In this document: positions 1-7,202 of the stretch, one piece after another
Position numbering within the stretch: position 1 is the first letter of the stretch
Layout: the number at the start of each line of letters is the position of its first letter
IMG/VR virus record: IMGVR_UViG_3300021197_000265
Span: 1 to 25,210 of that record
Length of the DNA stretch: 25,210 nt
Direction: 5' to 3' (one strand)
Source of the DNA: a virus
Made by a program: the position numbers and the translations under genes
Notes under the pieces: model-generated
Databases searched by the model: none
The model's input: the letters and a program-made list of their open reading frames with translations, nothing else
What the model was told of the DNA's origin: nothing

Positions 1-13
1 TTAGCGGGGGCAG

Positions 14-28
14 CTATATATTATATAG
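14..28. repeat. Perfect AT-rich palindrome
   Basis: CTATATA at 14-20 and TATATAG at 22-28 are exact reverse complements around a single T. It could be an operator-like site or a weak stem; function unknown. Confidence 0.6.
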
Positions 29-101
29 TACCCTCAAAACCTGTTGCATATTTACAACACCCCCCCCCTGTTCTCCACAGCTCGTAAGTAACTACCCCCA
101 T

Positions 102-137
102 AAAAAATTTTTTCTTCTTTTTTCTTCTTTTTTCTTC
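102..137. repeat. A6T6 block with three tandem TTTTTTCTTC repeats
   Basis: A6 (102-107) runs into T6, and TTTTTTCTTC is then repeated exactly three times (108-117, 118-127, 128-137). The T-tracts therefore recur every 10 bp, one helical turn, which is the classic arrangement for intrinsically curved DNA. The curvature is inferred from sequence only. Confidence 0.75.
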
Positions 138-150
138 CTCTCATTTAGGG

Positions 151-246
151 GTGGCACTGTGCCGTAGTAAATAAGATTAAATGATATATTCTTTCTGATA
201 TATTAGGGTGGCACTGTGCCGTAGGGGAGGGTGGCAGTGTGCCGTA
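151..246. repeat. Three copies of a 16-bp repeat with internal dyad
   Basis: GTGGCACTGTGCCGTA occurs at 151-166 and 208-223, and with one change (C to G) at 231-246. The core GGCAC-T-GTGCC is a perfect inverted repeat in the first two copies and is damaged in the third. Start-to-start spacing is 57 and then 23 bp. Repeated dyads beside terL suggest protein-binding sites, for example for a terminase small subunit or a regulator; this is inference. Confidence 0.7.
182..204. repeat. 9-bp AT-rich direct repeat
   Basis: TGATATATT occurs at 182-190 and 196-204, 14 bp apart, between the first two 16-bp repeats. The AT-rich element could contain a -10-like box, but no convincing -35 partner was found. 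Confidence 0.4.
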
Positions 247-306
247 CCCCCCATGTCAGATTGTCACCCCTTGCAGACCGCTCCGCCCTGTGTCATATTT
301 GCAACA

Positions 307-341
307 GAGGAGACAACAAAATCGGTTGAGCGTTTCTCCTC
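307..341 (+). promoter_or_regulatory. Leader hairpin that would mask a GAGGAGA sequence
   Basis: GAGGAGA at 307-313 is exactly complementary to TCTCCTC at 335-341 across a 21-nt loop. The purine-rich arm looks like a ribosome binding site, but no start codon follows it. It belongs to a short stretch also found before the 4928 gene. A regulatory role is inferred. Confidence 0.35.
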
Positions 342-356
342 CTTGACGCTCCCGAC

Positions 357-394
357 GGTGGGGCGGGCTTCTTTCCCTTTCGGCTCGCCCCATC
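357..394 (+). promoter_or_regulatory. GC-rich stem-loop just before the terL ribosome binding site
   Basis: GGGGCGGGC (360-368) pairs with GCTCGCCCC (383-391) with one G-U wobble, and can be extended to about 12 pairs using 357-359 and 392-394. The loop is 14 nt. No U-tract follows, so it is not a standard intrinsic terminator. It ends 5 nt before AAGGAG (400-405) of terL, so it could be an RNA processing or stability element, or could affect translation. Confidence 0.5.
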
Positions 395-411
395 ATAACA
401 AGGAGAGAGAG

Positions 412-1812
412 ATGGAAAAAGAAAACATGTCTGTTGAGGAGCTATTGCTTGCCATTGCTCTCGACCCAGTATTATTCGTTGAGTCTATCTTGCAGGCCAG
501 TCCAGAGGAGTGGCAGCGTAATGCTTTGTATGCGGTTCGGGATAATGACCGCGTAGCCATCCGCTCTGGTCACGGTATCGGTAAGACTGCATTTCTTTCT
601 TGGTTGATTCTCTGGTGGGTATTGACACGCTCCCCCAGTCGGATAGCATGTACTGCCAACACTGCTAGTCAGTTGTCAGACATTTTATGGGCAGAGGTCG
701 CAAAGTGGCATCGTCGTATGCCAGAGGGCCTGAAAGAACTAATTGAAGTGAAGTCTGACAAAGTTGAGCTTACAGGGCAGGACAGTTTTGCTGTCGCCCG
801 AACTGCACGTCGTGAAACTCCAGAGGCGCTGCAAGGTTTCCACTCACCTAATATGCTGTTCTTGATTGATGAGGCATCTGGTGTCGATGACATCATCTTT
901 GAGGTTGGCGAGGGTGCTATGTCCACTGAGGGTGCAAAGACTGTGATGACGGGCAACCCGACTCGCACGTCTGGCTACTTCTATGAAGCCTTCAATAAAA
1001 TGAGAGATAGGTTCTTTACAATGAAGGTCGCATCATCTGATAGTACTCAGGTGAGTAAAACCTTCATGGAGGATATGAAACTCAAGTATGGCGAAGACAG
1101 CAACATCTACCGAGTTCGTGTTCTTGGAGAGTGGCCTGAAGCCGACGACGACGTGGTTGTACCACTGCATCTCTTGCAGGCAGCATCCACGCGAGAGCAG
1201 CAACCAGCAGAAACCACCCCCGTTGTATGGGGTCTTGACGTGGCACGTTTCGGTACGGACAAAACAGCTCTATGCAAACGCAAGGGTAATGTTGTAACAG
1301 AGCCTATCAAAACTTGGCGCAACAAAGACCTCATGGAGGTCTGTGGGATTATACTCAATGAATACGAAACGACTCGATGGGGCGACCGTCCTGCTGAAAT
1401 ACTGGTTGATAGTATCGGTCTTGGTGCTGGCGTTGTTGACCGTCTCATGGAACTTGACCTTCCTGTGCGCGGTATCAACGTCGCGGAGTCACCTGCAATG
1501 GGCGACAGATATGGGCGTTTACGAGATGAGTTGTGGTTTCTCGCAAAAGAATGGTTCGAGTCGCGGGACTGCACCATTCCGCCGCAAGAGGAGCTAATAG
1601 ACGATTTGTCTAAGCCGCGCTTTAAGTTTACCTCTAACGGTAAGCTGAAGGTTGAGAGCAAGGACGAGATGAAACGTCGTGGCCTCAACTCACCTGACCT
1701 TGCCGACTCCTTCTGCCTGACCTTTGCTGGTCGTGCCAGCATTGGTAAAGACGGCTCGCGCCACAAATGGAACAGGTCAATAAATTATGAGAAAGCGAAC
1801 TGGGTCGTCTGA
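412..1812 (+). CDS. terL: Terminase large subunit
   Basis: This is the DNA-packaging motor: an ATPase that pumps DNA through the portal, with a nuclease that cuts the concatemer. The 466-residue length is normal for the family. The N-terminal ATPase has a Walker A SGHGIGKT at residues 52-59 and a Walker B with catalytic acid, LFLIDE, ending near 154. The C-terminal RNase H-like nuclease shows the expected acidic residues in GLDVARFGTDKT (D276), VDSIGLGAG (D333) and NSPDLADS (D429 or D432). The start at 412 is chosen because AAGGAG lies 6 nt upstream. A longer reading from about 208 would run through the leader repeats and has no ribosome binding site. The stop overlaps the next start by one base. 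No terS is visible nearby. Confidence 0.95.
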   Translation: MEKENMSVEELLLAIALDPVLFVESILQASPEEWQRNALYAVRDNDRVAIRSGHGIGKTAFLSWLILWWVLTRSPSRIACTANTASQLSDILWAEVAKWHRRMPEGLKELIEVKSDKVELTGQDSFAVARTARRETPEALQGFHSPNMLFLIDEASGVDDIIFEVGEGAMSTEGAKTVMTGNPTRTSGYFYEAFNKMRDRFFTMKVASSDSTQVSKTFMEDMKLKYGEDSNIYRVRVLGEWPEADDDVVVPLHLLQAASTREQQPAETTPVVWGLDVARFGTDKTALCKRKGNVVTEPIKTWRNKDLMEVCGIILNEYETTRWGDRPAEILVDSIGLGAGVVDRLMELDLPVRGINVAESPAMGDRYGRLRDELWFLAKEWFESRDCTIPPQEELIDDLSKPRFKFTSNGKLKVESKDEMKRRGLNSPDLADSFCLTFAGRASIGKDGSRHKWNRSINYEKANWVV

Positions 1813-2033
1813 TGGCTTATATTGAGTTTGAAGAAGACACAGATGACTTTGACATCTTGGTTGCCACCCTTGATGGCCTGAATGGTCTCGGCACTGACTG
1901 GGACGACCTGTTGAACTTGACCTTGCTTGCATCTGCGTATTGTGGTCAAATGGCGGAGATTTCGCCTGACGAATACATGGAGATTATTTCGTCCATCCGC
2001 GTTACGGAAGATGGCATTTACGGAGAGGCTTGA
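1812..2033 (+). CDS. Small acidic protein of unknown function
   Basis: This 73-residue protein is strongly acidic, with Asp/Glu runs at residues 5-14 and 28-32 and few basic residues. It contains no motif I recognise. Its start overlaps the terL stop (TGATG), and its own stop overlaps the next start in the same way, so it is translationally coupled in the packaging operon. It is the only acidic member of a run of otherwise very basic small proteins up to the portal gene. A terminase or portal accessory role is possible from position only. Confidence 0.75.
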   Translation: MAYIEFEEDTDDFDILVATLDGLNGLGTDWDDLLNLTLLASAYCGQMAEISPDEYMEIISSIRVTEDGIYGEA

Positions 2034-2152
2034 TGGCTAAGAAGGTTGTAACTACGTTTGAGGTGCGAACACCAGTGCGTCGCCGTCATAAAAAACGTGG
2101 GCTGCACATTCGTAAGAAGCTCGGCCCGAAAAGCAATATGAGGATTCGCTAA
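2033..2152 (+). CDS. 39-residue very basic protein
   Basis: The reading frame begins at ATG 2033, overlaps the previous stop by one base and ends in TAA, whose last base is the A of the next ATG. The product is highly Arg/Lys-rich, with an RRRHKKRG cluster near residue 16 and a second basic cluster around 27-33. It has no membrane segment. The exact head-to-tail overlaps on both sides are the main support for its being real. Nucleic-acid or portal/capsid binding is plausible from charge alone; function unknown. Confidence 0.65.
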   Translation: MAKKVVTTFEVRTPVRRRHKKRGLHIRKKLGPKSNMRIR

Positions 2153-2427
2153 TGGCTATCGTCTATCGTGGTGAGCGTTTTGCTGGTTACAACAAACCGA
2201 AGCGTACCCCCAAGCATGCGAAGAAGAGCCACGCGGTTCTAGCAAAAGAAGGTGACAAGATTCGCCTCATTCGTTTTGGTCAGCAAGGTGTGCGTGGTGC
2301 TGGCAAAAATCCAAAGACTGCAAAAGACAAGGCGCGTAAGCGTTCTTATTATGCGCGTCACAACGCACAAGGTAAGCCGACAAGTAAGTTGTCTGCAAAA
2401 TACTGGTCACATAAAGTTAAGTGGTAG
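2152..2427 (+). CDS. Conserved basic phage protein, unknown function
   Basis: This 91-residue protein has Lys/Arg over its whole length. The C-terminal half carries a pattern I recognise from many phages: a basic segment, then SYYARHN, then a final KYWSHKVKW. The frame starts on the last base of the preceding stop codon. I know no established function for the family; it usually lies close to terL, portal or head genes. A role in head assembly or DNA packaging would be inference from location. A shorter overlapping frame at 2252 is rejected as a shadow. Confidence 0.8.
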   Translation: MAIVYRGERFAGYNKPKRTPKHAKKSHAVLAKEGDKIRLIRFGQQGVRGAGKNPKTAKDKARKRSYYARHNAQGKPTSKLSAKYWSHKVKW

Positions 2428-2436
2428 GAGTTAGAT

Positions 2437-2559
2437 ATGCCAAGCGTAGCAGGAAAAAAGTTCCCTTATACTAAGAAGGGCAAAACAGCAGCGAAATCTT
2501 ACGCAAGTAAGATGGGCAAAAAGGTAGTCAAGAAAAAAGCTACTAAGAAGAAAAAATAA
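2437..2559 (+). CDS. 40-residue lysine-rich protein
   Basis: This tiny protein begins MPSVAGKKFPYTKKGKTAAK and ends in an almost pure lysine tail (residues 28-40). The GKKFPYTKKGK start resembles other tiny phage proteins I have seen near portal genes, by memory only. GGAG lies about 7 nt before the ATG, counting the previous stop region. The last base of TAA is the first base of the next ATG. Function unknown. The charge suggests binding to DNA, RNA or an acidic partner such as the scaffold. Confidence 0.7.
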   Translation: MPSVAGKKFPYTKKGKTAAKSYASKMGKKVVKKKATKKKK

Positions 2560-2687
2560 TGTATGTTACTGTTTACACACGCAACCGTGCTGCCGAGAAA
2601 GCAGCGGCACTGGAGGCGGAGAAAGCAGCTAAGAAGGCTGCACCTAAGAAACGTGGTCGCCCACGCAAACAGAGGACAGAGAAATGA
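2559..2687 (+). CDS. 42-residue basic protein with AT-hook-like motif
   Basis: The start overlaps the preceding stop (TAATG), and the stop overlaps the next start (ATGA). The middle is an Ala/Glu/Lys helix-like stretch (residues 11-29). The end carries KKRGRPRKQ at 30-38, which matches the AT-hook core (basic-GRP-basic) used by minor-groove DNA-binding proteins. Seeing the motif is direct; DNA binding is inferred. The small size and tight coupling to neighbours support a real gene. Confidence 0.65.
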   Translation: MYVTVYTRNRAAEKAAALEAEKAAKKAAPKKRGRPRKQRTEK

Positions 2688-2845
2688 TTTGCCCACACTG
2701 CGGATACCCCAATCCGAATGGTTATAAAGAATCTTGTAAGTCTTGCCGCAAGCCGCTGATGGTTGCTCCCGTGGTAGAGAAAAAACCTAAAGTAGATAAA
2801 GTAGCTAAACCAGCTAAAAAGGCTAAGGCAACTAAGAAAGCATAG
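2684..2845 (+). CDS. Zinc-ribbon microprotein with histone-like lysine tail
   Basis: The 53-residue product has CPHC (residues 3-6) and CKSC (18-21), a four-cysteine arrangement typical of a small zinc ribbon. The rest, from about residue 34, is a Lys/Ala/Pro/Val tail resembling the C-terminal tail of histone H1. The gene overlaps its upstream neighbour by 4 nt and ends 2 nt before the portal start. Zinc binding and nucleic-acid interaction are inferred from these features; I do not know a named family. Confidence 0.7.
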   Translation: MICPHCGYPNPNGYKESCKSCRKPLMVAPVVEKKPKVDKVAKPAKKAKATKKA

Positions 2846-2847
2846 TT

Positions 2848-4872
2848 ATGGCTAAGATGGACGAAATTGAGTTTCAGGGCATTGTTCGCAATGAGATTGA
2901 ACAAGCGCTAGGTCACTACGATACGGAGTACTCGCAAGACCGTATCGACGCGATGGACTACTACTTGGGTGAGCCGTTTGGCAATGAGCAGCCAGACCGC
3001 TCTCAAGTTGTTAGCACTGAAGTATCTGACACTATCGAACACATCATGCCGTCCTTGATGCGTATTTTTACGCAGTCTGATGACTATGTGCGTTTTGTCC
3101 CGCATGGGCCAGAAGATGTTGCCATTGCCGAACAGGCCAGCGATTACTGCAACTGGGTTATCAACAATGATAACCGTGGTTTTGAAATCATGCACAACTG
3201 GTTTAAGGACGCGCTTATTCTAAAGAGCGGTATCGTTAAGTTCTACTGGGATGAAATCATCGAAGTTGAGACAGAAGAATATGAAGGTCTCAACGAAGAT
3301 GAGCTTACCATGTTGATTGCAGACCCAGAGGTTGAGGTTGTTTCCCGCGATGAACGCACCATTGGTGAGGACATGGAAGGCCCAGAGGGCATCATCATTC
3401 CCGCTCCTATTATTTACGATGTAAAAATTAAACGCACAAAAAACAGTGGCAATGTTCGCATTGAGAATGTGCCACCAGAAGAGTTCCTTATTGGCAACCG
3501 TGCCAAGTCCCTTGATGACGCAAACTTTGTAGCTCACCGCTCAACCATGACGGTTAGCGACCTTGTGTCTATGGGGTATGAGCGTGATGAGGTAGAGCAA
3601 TATGCGGGATATACTGACCTTGATATTTCTGAAGAACGCACGTCGCGTTTTGAAGACCTTGAGACAAGTGCCGTTAGCGACAGCAATGACCCAACTATGC
3701 GGAATGTTCTCGTTACGGAATGTTATATTCGTTCTGACTATGATGGTGACGGGGTGGCTGAGTTCCGTCGCGTTCTTACAGTAGGTAATGGCTATCACAT
3801 TCTTGAAAACGAAGAATTTGACCACATTCCATTTGCTATGCTATCGCCAATTCTAATGCCGCACCGTGCGATTGGTCGCTCGGTTGCAGAGCTTGTGATG
3901 GATGTGCAGCTTATCAAATCCACCCTGATGCGTCAGTTGCTCGACAACATCTACAACACTAACAATGCTCGTGTCGTTGCTGTTGAAGGCCAAGTAAACC
4001 TCGATGACTTGTTGACGAACCGCCCCGGCGGCATCGTGCGTACTCGTACCGCTGGGGCGGTTCAGCCCCTGCAAGTTCCTGAAGTTTCTTCTTCTGTCTT
4101 CCCTGCACTGAACTATATGGACAGCATTAAAGAGCAGCGCACAGGAATTTCACGTCAGTCTATGGGTCTTGATGCAGACGCATTGCAGTCAACTACTGCT
4201 ACTGCTGTTGCTGCTATGCAGGCTGCTTCGCAAGGCAAGATTGAGATGATTGCTCGTGTGTTTGCTGAGACAGGTGTACGCGCATTGTTCCGTGGCATCT
4301 TGCACTTGGTTACGAAGTATCAAAACAAAGAGAAGATTATTCGTCTCCGCAATCAATTCGTACCGATGAACCCGCGTGAGTGGGAAAGCTCTTATGATGT
4401 GCAAATCAATGTAGGGCTTGGCACTGCACAGCGTGACCAGCAGATTGCCTTCCTTTCTCAGATTGCACAAAAGCAAGAGCAGGTGCTTATGCAGATGGGT
4501 GCAAACAACCCAATGGTCAGCATGTCTCAATATCGGAACACGCTTGCCAAGATTGCTGAACTGTCTGGCTTCAAAGATGCAACTCAGTTTTTTGCACCGT
4601 CTGAGCAGATTGAGGCTGCATTGGCACAACAAGCACAAGCCGCTGCACAGCAAGGCCCACAACAAGACCCCGCCATTGCACTTGAGATGCAAAAAATGCA
4701 AGCCAAGATGCAAATGGAGCAACAGAAAATGCAGATGGAGTTTGACCTCAAGAGAGAGAACATGGCTGCGGAGCTTGAGCTACGCCGTCAGGAGCTTGAG
4801 TTTGAGCGTCAGTTGCGACTTGAGCAAATTCGCTCTGGGCTTGATGCGTCAACAAACCTTCCTCGCGTATAG
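2848..4872 (+). CDS. Portal protein
   Basis: This is the dodecameric ring at the capsid vertex through which DNA enters and leaves. The 674-residue length and the N-terminal pattern (VVSTEVSDTIEHIMPSLMRIF near residues 54-74, then an acidic variable insert, then the segment with ENVPPEEFLI) are typical of P22/SU10-like podovirus portals. The C-terminus from about residue 595 is Gln/Met/Glu-rich and predicted coiled coil (MQKMQAKMQMEQQKMQM), matching the long helical barrel of P22-like portals. It lies between terL and the scaffold/coat genes, as expected. ATG 2848 is used; ATG 2857 is an alternative and neither has a strong ribosome binding site. Confidence 0.92.
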   Translation: MAKMDEIEFQGIVRNEIEQALGHYDTEYSQDRIDAMDYYLGEPFGNEQPDRSQVVSTEVSDTIEHIMPSLMRIFTQSDDYVRFVPHGPEDVAIAEQASDYCNWVINNDNRGFEIMHNWFKDALILKSGIVKFYWDEIIEVETEEYEGLNEDELTMLIADPEVEVVSRDERTIGEDMEGPEGIIIPAPIIYDVKIKRTKNSGNVRIENVPPEEFLIGNRAKSLDDANFVAHRSTMTVSDLVSMGYERDEVEQYAGYTDLDISEERTSRFEDLETSAVSDSNDPTMRNVLVTECYIRSDYDGDGVAEFRRVLTVGNGYHILENEEFDHIPFAMLSPILMPHRAIGRSVAELVMDVQLIKSTLMRQLLDNIYNTNNARVVAVEGQVNLDDLLTNRPGGIVRTRTAGAVQPLQVPEVSSSVFPALNYMDSIKEQRTGISRQSMGLDADALQSTTATAVAAMQAASQGKIEMIARVFAETGVRALFRGILHLVTKYQNKEKIIRLRNQFVPMNPREWESSYDVQINVGLGTAQRDQQIAFLSQIAQKQEQVLMQMGANNPMVSMSQYRNTLAKIAELSGFKDATQFFAPSEQIEAALAQQAQAAAQQGPQQDPAIALEMQKMQAKMQMEQQKMQMEFDLKRENMAAELELRRQELEFERQLRLEQIRSGLDASTNLPRV

Positions 4873-4898
4873 GGTCTTGCGCGCAAAGCATTGTGTTG

Positions 4899-4922
4899 CT
4901 ATTTTGCAACAGTAGAGGAGAC
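4899..4922 (+). promoter_or_regulatory. Repeated TTTGCAACAG...AGGAGAC element before the 4928 gene
   Basis: ATTTTGCAACAGTAGAGGAGAC at 4901-4922 matches ATATTTGCAACAGAGGAGAC at 295-314 apart from a 2-nt insertion and a few edge bases. The GTAGAGGAGA part recurs at 5188-5197 before the scaffold gene. AGAGGAG serves as ribosome binding site here; the TTTGCAACAG half is not explained by that and could be a promoter or RNA processing element. Role inferred. Confidence 0.4.
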
Positions 4923-4927
4923 TGCTG

Positions 4928-5179
4928 ATGGATGAAGGGAAGCGAAGGGAAGAACAAAACAGGGGTGAACGCGCCAAAGCATTGATGCGCGACCCTTTGA
5001 TTGTAGAGGCGTTTGATGTACTTGAGGAAAAGTACATGAGCGCACTGAAAGATTCCTCGTCATCGCAAGATGAACGAGAAACGCTCTTTCAAATGTACCA
5101 AGCACTAATGGTGGTGCGAGGCCATTTGTCAGAAGTCATCGAGACAGGTGACTTAGCGAAACTGGAGTTAAACTCCTAA
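4928..5179 (+). CDS. Small helical protein between portal and scaffold
   Basis: The 83-residue, mostly helical protein reads as DPLIVEAFDVLEEKYMSAL (residues 22-40), then a Ser/Asp linker, then a second helix ending in VVRGHLSEVIETGDL. Proteins of this size and pattern are common between portal and scaffold in podovirus-like phages, but I know no assigned function. AGAGGAG lies 7 nt before the start. A head-assembly role is likely from position. Confidence 0.75.
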   Translation: MDEGKRREEQNRGERAKALMRDPLIVEAFDVLEEKYMSALKDSSSSQDERETLFQMYQALMVVRGHLSEVIETGDLAKLELNS

Positions 5180-5202
5180 AGAATCCGTAGAGGAGATTAA
5201 AA

Positions 5203-6255
5203 ATGAGTGACGAACCTAGTACCCTGTTAGGAGCTGGTGAATCTCTAAACAAAGGTCAAGCTGTTGACCTTCTCTTGAATACCAACGCCCCTGAAGAGGC
5301 AAGCGAAGATACTCAAGAGCCTGTAGCTGAAGTTGAAGAGGTTGTTGAAACCGATGAAATGGAAGCGACATCTGAAGATGAATTTGAGGCAGAGGACGCA
5401 GAAGAGCTATCCGAAGCTGATGAGGAATATGAGGATGATGACGAAGAGTATGATGTTGACGAGTCAGAGGTCGAAGAGGTCTTAGACGAAGAGTCATACT
5501 ACACTGTGAAGGTTGATGGTGAAGAGAAGAGCGTCAGCGCAGACGAACTTGTCAAATCTTATCAGTTGGAGCAGGCTGCACAAAAGCGTATGCAGGAAGC
5601 CGCAGAGGTTCGCAAAACCTCAGAGGCAGAAGCACAGGCTTTATCGCAGCAGCGTGAGCAATACGCTCAGGCTTTGCAATCGTTGCAAGCACAGTTGGAT
5701 ACTGCTGGTGAGCAACCCCAAGAATATTGGGATACTCTCTACAGCGAAGACCCGATGGAGTATATGCGTCAACGTGAGGCCCAGCGTGACCGTAAGGAAG
5801 CGATGGAAAAAGTAAAAGCCGAACAGACGCGCATACAAGAAGAGCAGCAACATGAGGCAATGCAGCAACGTCAAACCCTTTTGGCGGAGCAACAGGAAAA
5901 ACTCCTAGAAGCTCTACCAGAATGGAAAGACCCTGAAGTTGCACAAAAACAGAAACAAGAGATTGTCAGCTATGCTCAACGCACGTTGGGTTTTAGCGAG
6001 CAAGAGGTTTCTAACATTGCAGATGCTCGTGGTGTCCTTGCTATTCGCAAGGCTTATCTTTACGACCAGCTTATGGCTCAAAAGCCAGTAGCTCAAAAGA
6101 AAGTAAAGAAAGCTCCTAAGGTAACCAAGTCAGGCAAACCAACGACCAAAGCTCAGAGTAATGCAAAGCGTAATAAACAGGCACTTGAACGCCTAAACAA
6201 AACTGGCAGCAAAGATGCTGCTGTAGATTTATTACTTGAGAGAATGAGGTCTTAA
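5203..6255 (+). CDS. Scaffolding protein (putative)
   Basis: This 350-residue protein would template procapsid assembly and then leave. Residues 30-97 are extraordinarily acidic. Residues 99-137 form the module YYTVKVDGEEKSVSADELVK followed by a basic helix, familiar from many phage scaffolds. The region from about 125 to 240 is Gln/Glu-rich coiled coil. The C-terminus from about 295 turns basic (Lys/Arg), the usual coat-binding part. The sequence AVDLLL occurs at both ends (20-25 and 340-345), each after LNK. It sits directly before the major capsid gene (2 nt gap), and GTAGAGGAGA precedes the start. No protease motif is visible. Confidence 0.85.
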   Translation: MSDEPSTLLGAGESLNKGQAVDLLLNTNAPEEASEDTQEPVAEVEEVVETDEMEATSEDEFEAEDAEELSEADEEYEDDDEEYDVDESEVEEVLDEESYYTVKVDGEEKSVSADELVKSYQLEQAAQKRMQEAAEVRKTSEAEAQALSQQREQYAQALQSLQAQLDTAGEQPQEYWDTLYSEDPMEYMRQREAQRDRKEAMEKVKAEQTRIQEEQQHEAMQQRQTLLAEQQEKLLEALPEWKDPEVAQKQKQEIVSYAQRTLGFSEQEVSNIADARGVLAIRKAYLYDQLMAQKPVAQKKVKKAPKVTKSGKPTTKAQSNAKRNKQALERLNKTGSKDAAVDLLLERMRS

Positions 6256-6256
6256 A

Positions 6257-7195
6257 ATGGCTACTTTTACTACTACCAACGCTGTTGGTGAGCGGGAAGA
6301 TTTAAGCGACGTAATCACGCGAATTGACCCTGAAGAAACACCCATTTTTTCTGCTCTGAAAAAAGAGACAGGAAATGGCGTATTTGTCGAATGGCAAGTG
6401 CAAGAACTGGCTGCTGCTTCAGCAACCAACTACCAGAACGAAGGTGCTGACGCTACTTATGATACGCCGACTGCCACCACTCGCTTGGGCAACTACATGC
6501 AAATCTCGCAAAAAGATGCACAAGTTTCTGGTACGCTGGACGCTGTTGACAAAGCAGGCCGCGACAAGGAAACCGCCTATCAGAAAGTTCTGAAAGGTCT
6601 TGAGCTGCGTCGTGACATCGAGAAGTATCTGCACTCAGATACAGCCCGTAGTGGTTCTGACCCGCGTAAAGCTGGTACTTTGTCAAGCTGGATTACCAAC
6701 GTAGATGATGCCTCTGGCACTTCTGCTGCTACTGGTGACGGCACGGATGTTCCTGATATGTCAGGCACGAACCGCGCTTTGACTCTGGCTCAAATCGACA
6801 CTGCAATGCAAGCTGCTTACACCGATGGTGGTCAGCCTAACATGCTGGTTGTTTCTCCTGCTAAGAAAGCCGCCTTCAGCGACTTAAACAGCGGTTCAGT
6901 TGCAACCAACCAAATCAACTATACTGCTCCTCGTGAAGCAGCTATCGTTGGGTCGGTTTCGCTGTATCTGTCCGATTTCGGTCAGCTCGACGTTGTAATC
7001 GACCGCTTTGCTTCAGATGACCGCGTGTACCTGCTGGACAGTGACTACGCTTCAATCTGCACATTGCCAAACCGTAACTTCGCCGTACAAGAAATGGCGA
7101 AAACGGGTGACTCTGAGAAGTTCCAAATCCTTACGGAATGGACACTCAAAGTTTCAGCACCAAAAGCGCATGGCGCTGTTTACGACCTGTCGTAA
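6257..7195 (+). CDS. Major capsid protein, SU10 type (DUF5309)
   Basis: This is the shell-forming coat protein. The 312-residue length and the opening with NAVGEREDLSDVITRIDPEE, followed by ETPIFSALKK, fit the SU10-like major capsid family (formerly DUF5309), a variant of the HK97 fold. Further family-like segments are LVVSPAKKAAF near 197-207 and a C-terminal strand-rich part with DRVYLLDSDY (about 254-263). It follows the scaffold by 2 nt and is followed by a strong stem-loop, a common arrangement for a highly expressed coat gene. Arginine codons are nearly all CGN, unlike the cupin gene downstream. Confidence 0.93.
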   Translation: MATFTTTNAVGEREDLSDVITRIDPEETPIFSALKKETGNGVFVEWQVQELAAASATNYQNEGADATYDTPTATTRLGNYMQISQKDAQVSGTLDAVDKAGRDKETAYQKVLKGLELRRDIEKYLHSDTARSGSDPRKAGTLSSWITNVDDASGTSAATGDGTDVPDMSGTNRALTLAQIDTAMQAAYTDGGQPNMLVVSPAKKAAFSDLNSGSVATNQINYTAPREAAIVGSVSLYLSDFGQLDVVIDRFASDDRVYLLDSDYASICTLPNRNFAVQEMAKTGDSEKFQILTEWTLKVSAPKAHGAVYDLS

Positions 7196-7202
7196 GTGTT
7201 GA

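Larger units (their letters stand above)
1..411. other. Repeat-rich non-coding leader upstream of terL
   Basis: No gene with a credible ribosome binding site is visible here. The stretch holds a perfect palindrome (14-28), a C9 run (60-68), an A6T6 block followed by three 10-bp T-rich repeats (102-137), three copies of a 16-bp repeat (151-246), a 9-bp direct repeat (182-204) and two consecutive hairpins (307-341 and 357-394). A frame continuous with terL is open from about 208, but it runs through the repeats and hairpins and has no ribosome binding site. Position beside terL suggests a packaging, genome-end or promoter region; this is inference. No small terminase gene is seen here or elsewhere in the window. 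Confidence 0.7.

Noticed and set aside
208-411. Open frame that would extend terL at its N-terminus
   Set aside because: It runs through repeats and hairpins, lacks a ribosome binding site, and the start at 412 has AAGGAG at ideal spacing and gives the normal family length.
1107-1766. Long minus-strand frame opposite terL
   Set aside because: Arg/Ser-rich shadow composition, no recognisable domain, and terL motifs on the other strand are clear.
3156-3175. Perfect 8-bp inverted repeat with TTATCAACA inside the portal gene
   Set aside because: Resembles a DnaA box only loosely, lies within coding sequence and is single; probably chance.
4189-4722. Long minus-strand frame opposite the portal gene
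   Set aside because: Leu/Cys/His-rich shadow of the Gln/Ala-rich portal C-terminus; no ribosome binding site or motif.
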